DNA of 64,000 nt from contig NW_024737042.1 of the NCBI RefSeq assembly GCF_018991925.1, positions 16,881,416 through 16,945,415 on the forward strand. The letters run 5' to 3'. The notes under the pieces were generated by a model. It was not told where the DNA came from. It saw only the letters and a list, made by a program, of their open reading frames with translations, and did not search any database. Both the position numbers and the translations under genes were made by a program. Positions 58,961 to 64,000 of the stretch are shown piece by piece. The stretch's first letter is position 1. Every line of letters starts with the position of its first letter. This DNA is from Homarus americanus (Eukaryota > Arthropoda > Malacostraca > Decapoda > Nephropidae).

Positions 58961-59803
58961 GATCTAGATACTGGGATCAGCAGTGACATAAGCAAGTTTG
59001 CGGATGACACCAAAATAGGGAAGCAAATTAATTCAGGGCAGGATGCAAATGCATTACAGGAGGATCTAAATAAACTGCAGGGGTGGTCTGAAAAATGGCA
59101 AATGAAATTCAACACCAGCAAGTGCAGCGTACTTAATATTGGAAGAACAAATACTTATAATGTATACAGCCTTAACAACATCAACCTAGAGAAGTCGACT
59201 TGTGAAAGAGACCTAGGGGTACTTGTAAGCCCGGACCTACGGCCTAGAAAACAGTGCGTTAATGTTCGAAATAAGGCAAACAGAGTATTGGGTTTTATAT
59301 CTAGAAGTGTAAGTAATAAGAGTGCAGAGGTCTTATTGCAACTATATCTTGCGCTAGTCAGGCCGCACCTCGATTGTGCGGTTCAGTTCTGGTGCCCCTA
59401 TTATAGAATGGATATAAATTCACTAGAGTCGGTGCAGCGAAGAATGACAAAAATGATCCCGGGACTTAGAAACCTTCCATATCAGGATAGGTTAAAGAAA
59501 CTTAACTTGCATTCGCTAGAAAGACGAAGAGTGCGGGGAGATATGATAGAAGTATTTAAGTGGGTGAAAGGAATCAATAAAGGGGATATAGATAAAGTTC
59601 TTATAATATCCGAGCAGGATAGGACTCGGAGCAACGGATTCAAGTTGGATAAGTTTAGGTTTAGGAGGGAGATAGGAAGAAACTGGTTCACAAATAGGGT
59701 GGTGGACGAGTGGAACAAGCTTAGCAACTTTGTAGTAAGTGCGGGAACTCTGGAAAGTTTCAAAAGGAGGCTGGATAGATTCATGGATGATAGAGAGTGG
59801 TAG
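58961..59803 (+). pseudogene. LINE family B, copy 3: open RT C-terminal half
   Basis: 5'-truncated but uninterrupted reading frame of 281 codons including stop. DLDTGISSDISKFADDTKIG (58961-59020) has the catalytic FADD. The open frame then runs through WSEKWQMKFNTSKC, GRTNTYNVYSLNN, VRPHLDCAVQFW, QRRMTKMIPGLRNL, NGFKLDKFRFRREIG and VVDEWNKLSNFVV to the stop at 59801-59803. Motif A and everything upstream is missing. The open frame marks it as the youngest LINE B copy here. Confidence 0.88.
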
Positions 59804-59882
59804 TAATTCTCGACAGGAGCTGCCATGCACAGGCCAACCGGCCTATTGCAGACTCCTTATTTTCTTATGTTCTTATGTTCTT
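59804..59882 (+). mobile_element. LINE family B 3' UTR with 8-bp tail
   Basis: CAGGCCAACCGGCCTATTGC, then CTTATTTTCTTATG and further TTCTTATG units. Same end as at 19.33 kb. The 8-bp tail is the CR1-clade style of 3' terminus instead of poly(A). Confidence 0.85.
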
Positions 59883-59885
59883 CTG

Positions 59886-60079
<194 letters not shown>

Positions 60080-61550
60080 AACAATTATGAGTTGAACCCA
60101 ACACTGAATACAAGACAATGGCATCTCAGATGGCAGTGTGCAAGATGACATAAGATATGGTAGTATTAAGAGCTATGAAGATCTGTTACGACATAAAACA
60201 CCACATAATCCCTTACGATGTGAACAAGACACTGGAGATATGTCAGTGAAACGTCAGTATGGCTGTACAGTCTCATATCTAGGACATGTTTACACTTTAC
60301 AGGAGTTTGTTGTGACAGAACTTCAGGGGAGTGAGAGGTAGATCTGTGTATGAATTTGGTACACTGTCCTACTCACGACACGATTGCTATAGATTACTGT
60401 ATTGTTAAGGAGGCGTGTTATATTCTAGGTTGTCGACTTATCACAGCGGTGAGTCCTGAATTATGACTGGACCAGCAGTTTTGTGGTAACCTGAGTTACG
60501 TAAATCAGTGTTATTTGCTCTGGGTGGAAGGAGGTGTCGGTGTTTGGGGTCAACCATTTATCTTCTACTGAATCTAAGCAGCAGGTCTTCTCGCCTTTGG
60601 GTGAGTGTTTGTAAATTCAAGAATTCAAAGGCATTCTGGTAACCCTGCCACCCTGTGAGCTAGACGCCATATGACAGCGACCTGAGAAGAAGTTTGATAT
60701 GAAAGAAAGTAATAGTGGGCAACACCTTAGCTTACACTAGGGTAATAGTGTGGTATACAGTATTAAATGCTCAGTTATCAAAATAAATCAGACATGATGG
60801 CAATACGGTCACCCAGGTCAATACCTTTATAAGCTTGATGAAAATGTTATATAGTTATCAAGTTATTAAGAATCGGATTGATGTAAACTCACCTGCCTAC
60901 AGTATGGTTCCGTTTTGGTGCTTTACCAGATTCAGGGGTTAATGACACTGGACGGGGTTATTTTCACGGACACGACGATGACGCTCTCAAGGTGAATTTC
61001 TTCTTATTTAATATGTTCTTAAGAATACATGTGCATTTCCTAATTTTAAACACCAAAGTGTTACTATTCCGGTTAGCCGTTGTTTCTTGTGACGAATTCA
61101 ACACTAAAAAAAAAAGGGCGTTTTTTCCCAGCTGAAAAAAGATGCCCCGCCCCCTCCTCAAGAATTAGAGATGATTGGCTGTTGCAAACCTGTCCGATTT
61201 TGTCCTGAGTAATGATGTATTTCTAAATGAGTTTATTCATACTGACCGTTTCTGACGAGAAAGATATTTAACTAAATTATATAAAGATACATACCTTCTT
61301 TATTTCAAACATAAGTGCGTAGAAAGTTTATCAGAAATATTATACGTGAATTAACTGATGAACTCGGGTAGCAAATTCACGCTTTCAGAGGATGCATTTA
61401 ATATATACTTATTTTTACCTACAATAAGACATACTAAGACAAATTACATATCAGTAACAGTAGTACAATATGCAAAAACAACATTGTAAAAGATCAGAAT
61501 CACATTGAAATATTACACGACCGTTAGCAGAGGAGAGAAAAATATGAAGT
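60080..61550. other. Unassigned DNA
   Basis: No recognisable domain, RNA or terminal repeat on either strand. Confidence 0.5.
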
Positions 61551-62299
61551 AGTTCTCTGCACCTTCTTCTGGAAGGGTAAGCATGCTGAGGAGAGAAACC
61601 ACATTTATGGAGTTGGCTTTGCCATCCGCCAACACATCATACGCAGGCTAACTGAAATGCCTACTGGGATCAACGAGTGCCTCATGACGCTTCTAGTCCC
61701 ACTGAATCACTCACGTCATGCCTTCTTCATCAGTGCATATGCCCCAACACTGGATGCAGAGGACGACATCAAGGAGGCCTTTTATGCCGACCTCGACAGA
61801 GTGCAAACCTCTATCCCCAGAGAAGACAAGGTTGTGCTCCTTGGCGAATTCAATGCCAGAGTTGGCAGAGATGCTAACATTTGGCAGGGAACCATAGGGA
61901 GAAATGGACTAGGCAAGTATAATCCCAATGGCCAACTCCTTCTCAGCTGCTCACAACCTCACTATCACCAATACCTTGTTTAGCCAGGCCGACAATTTCA
62001 AGGGATCGTGGCAACACCCACGATCCAAGCACTGGCATCTCATTGTCTACATCATTGTCAGAGAAAGAGATCGCCGGGATGTCCTCATCACCCGTGCCAT
62101 GCGTGGCTCAGACCACTGTGACACTGATCATCAACTTGTCAGATCCAAGCTCTCACTTCACGTTGCCCCAAAACGGCAAAGGCAGCAAGCCTCCAGAAGA
62201 GGTTTTAAGACTAAGCGTCTGGAGGATCCAGTGGTAGCACATGTTTTCAGAGAGCAGCTCGAACATGGGCTTTTAACAGCCCAACAGCAAACAACGTGA
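61551..62299 (+). pseudogene. EN/RT LINE (family D): endonuclease domain, frameshifted
   Basis: APE-type endonuclease part. Coding similarity begins near 61551 (LCTFFWKGKHAEERNHIYGV), is 5'-truncated there, and continues with AFFISAYAPTLDAEDDIKEA (about 61715-61775), VVLLGEFNARVGRD (about 61828-61875; the usual GDFN reads GEFN), then a frameshift at about 61950 into LTITNTLFSQADNFKGSW and SDHCDTDHQLVRSKL (about 62108-62155), the catalytic Asp/His region. A second frame break occurs at about 62293. Confidence 0.85.
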
Positions 62300-63000
62300 A
62301 TCCTAGTGCCGAATGGGATATTCTTAATACTGTTATGACAAAGACCTACAGAGAGACCCTCGGCCAGTTCAAAAGAATACACCAGGACTGGTTTGATGAA
62401 AATGACGAGGCAATCAAAGTACTCATCGATGATAAACGTGCTGCTTTTACTGACTGGCAGAACAACCCTCAGTCTCGGACCAAAGCTGATACCTTCCTCA
62501 AGAAGAAAGCGGCAACCCAGCAGGAACTTCGCAATCTAAAGAACGACTGGCTTAAAAATAAAGCATGTGAAGCACAAAAACTTGCAGATCAGCACAAGAT
62601 GTGCGAATTTTTCATTTCCACTAAAACATATTATGGGGCAGTCACTCGTGGCACAGCCCCCCTTCGCTCATCTGACAGTAACCACATAATTAAAGACGAG
62701 GAAGGCCTCTTTCAGCGCTGGAAAAAGCACTACCATTCATTGCTCAACCGAAACACCGATCTGGATGTCCTGACTACCAAGCAGGTCCCTCAGCACCCAG
62801 AGCTGACCCACCTCAGCTACCCTCCATCCCTGGATGAGGTAGCTACTGCCATCAAACAGATGAAAAATAACAAAGTTAGAATCCCAGCCGAGGTGTATAA
62901 AGCAGGAGGACCTCTACTTACCAGCCGTCTCCACTCTCTCCTGGAGAATATATGGGAAAAGGAGGATCCCCCAAGGTCTTAAAGATGCCTCCATCGTCAA
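62296..63000 (+). pseudogene. EN/RT LINE (family D): linker and RT N-terminus
   Basis: Frame 62296-62982 reads NPSAEWDILNTVMTKTYRE, WFDENDEAIKVLIDDKRAAF, HIIKDEEGLFQRWKKHYHSL, SLDEVATAIKQMKNNKVRIP and AEVYKAGG. KNNKVRIPAEVY is the RT entry block, where KSPGPDGIPAE has lost several residues (a small in-frame change). It ends at a frameshift near 62965 (IWEKEDPPRS). Confidence 0.85.
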
Positions 63001-63775
63001 TATTTATAAGAACAAGGGGGACCCGTCAGATTGTATCAACTACCGTGGGATCTTGCTGCTCTCCGTAGCTGGCAAGATTATAGCCCGAGTCCTGCAAAAC
63101 AGACTTCTTCCTGAGGCGGAAAACTTTCTCCCAGAATCTCAATGTGGTTTTAAACCATCACGTTGCACCAATGACATGATCTTTGTTGCCCGCCAGATAC
63201 AGGAAAAGTGCAGAGAACAGCGTCGTGACCTGTACATGGCTTTCATCGACCTAACCAAGGCCTTCGACTTGGTCAACAGGGAAGCCCTCTGGTGGACCCT
63301 CAGCCGTTACGGCTGCCCACCAAAATTCATCGCCATTGTGAGGCAACTCCACATTGGCATGAACGGCAGTGTCCTGCACAATGGTACCCAGTCAGAGTTC
63401 TTCACCATCCAAACAGGGGTTAAACAAGGGTGTGTACTGGCACCAACTCTCTTTTCCATCTTCTTGGCTGCCTTCCTTACTCGTGCCAGTGTCAATTTAG
63501 CCAGCGGGGTGAACATCGAGTACCGGGTAAAGAGGGGCCTTTTCAACATAAGACGACTCCAGGCAAGAAGAAAGGTGTTGGCAGCTTCCATTACTGAACT
63601 TCAGTATGCAGATGACCTCACCCTTGTTGCTCACACTGAACACGACCTACAGGAGATCTTAAACACCTGTGCAGACGCATATGCACACTTCGGCCTTGAG
63701 GTGAATGTACGTAAGACTCAGATTCTCTTTCAACCTGCCCCTGGTTCAGACACACCTCCCACCCATCCAGCTTAA
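63001..63775 (+). pseudogene. EN/RT LINE (family D): RT palm
   Basis: NIYKNKGDPSDCINYRGI (63000-63050) enters the frame that continues to 63775: LLSVAGKIIARVLQNRLLP, SQCGFKPSRCTNDMIF, MAFIDLTKAFDLVNR motif A (about 63235-63280), TGVKQGCVLAPTLFS (about 63415-63460) and LQYADDLTLVAH motif C (about 63600-63635). All palm residues are present. The frame breaks at about 63770. Confidence 0.9.
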
Positions 63776-64000
63776 CGGTACTACACTCTCTAATGTTGCC
63801 CACTTTCGGTATCTCTGCTCCCACTTGTCCACCACCGCAGACATCGATGAAGAATTTCAGCATCGGATCAGATGTGCATCTCACGCCTTGGGCGGACTCT
63901 GAAATGGTGTCTTCAGCTGTAGGGAGCTGAAATTATCCACAAAGTTGCACGTATATCGAACAGTGGTCCTGCCTACCCTACTATATGGCAGTGAGACATG
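63705..64000 (+). pseudogene. EN/RT LINE (family D): RT thumb/C-terminus, runs off the right edge
   Basis: IQLNGTTLSNVAHFRYLCSH and HRIRCASHALGGL, a TGA near 63900, then in the same frame CRELKLSTKLHVYRTVVLPT and LLYGSE at the window end. The element continues beyond 64000. Confidence 0.85.

Overview
This is an intron- and repeat-rich animal (eukaryotic) genomic window with no operons or bacterial features. CR1-type LINEs with 8-bp 3' tails, Penelope-like elements, a Helitron derivative, very long AT microsatellites, a short TTAGG-type arthropod telomere motif and an activin/inhibin-like TGF-beta gene suggest an arthropod, most likely a decapod crustacean. The species cannot be fixed from the sequence.

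Layout. 1-1.5 kb is a 19-bp satellite that runs directly into a broken CR1-type LINE (to 3.64 kb). 3.65-7.6 kb is AT-rich DNA with two fold-back (MITE-like) elements and an E-box-bearing minisatellite. 7.68-10.68 kb is a long minus-strand copy of the same LINE (family A). 11.1-14.5 kb holds a fold-back element, head-to-head fragments of two Penelope-like families, and an internally deleted Helitron. 17.3-19.3 kb has two more decayed LINE families (C and B). 19.8-20.2 kb is a tRNA-derived SINE.

The one convincing host gene lies on the minus strand at 21.64-23.94 kb. Its four last exons encode the propeptide end, a furin site and a nine-cysteine mature domain of an activin/inhibin-like ligand; 5' exons are not visible. 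Immediately 5' of it comes about 22 kb of nearly continuous satellite: an 18-bp array (24.17-25.24 kb, interrupted by LINE B), a 26-bp array (25.69-28.17 kb), a 24-bp array (28.58-46.31 kb, with a 100-N assembly gap) and a short edge array (46.31-46.63 kb) whose monomers look intermediate between the 26- and 24-bp types.

46.6-64 kb is again mobile-element territory: a Tc1/mariner-like MITE, a perfect 30-bp palindrome, a second SINE, LINE A and B copies with open 3' reading frames, a broken reverse-transcriptase element with a restriction-endonuclease-like C terminus (52.4-55.0 kb), a cluster of Penelope-like termini separated by long AT runs (55.8-56.8 kb), and a frameshifted EN/RT LINE that runs off the right end.

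The most interesting system is the set of seven hammerhead-ribozyme-like motifs in the termini of two Penelope-like families. They share the same core but have different helices. In both families the second, inverted terminal arm begins exactly five nucleotides upstream of the predicted cleavage site.
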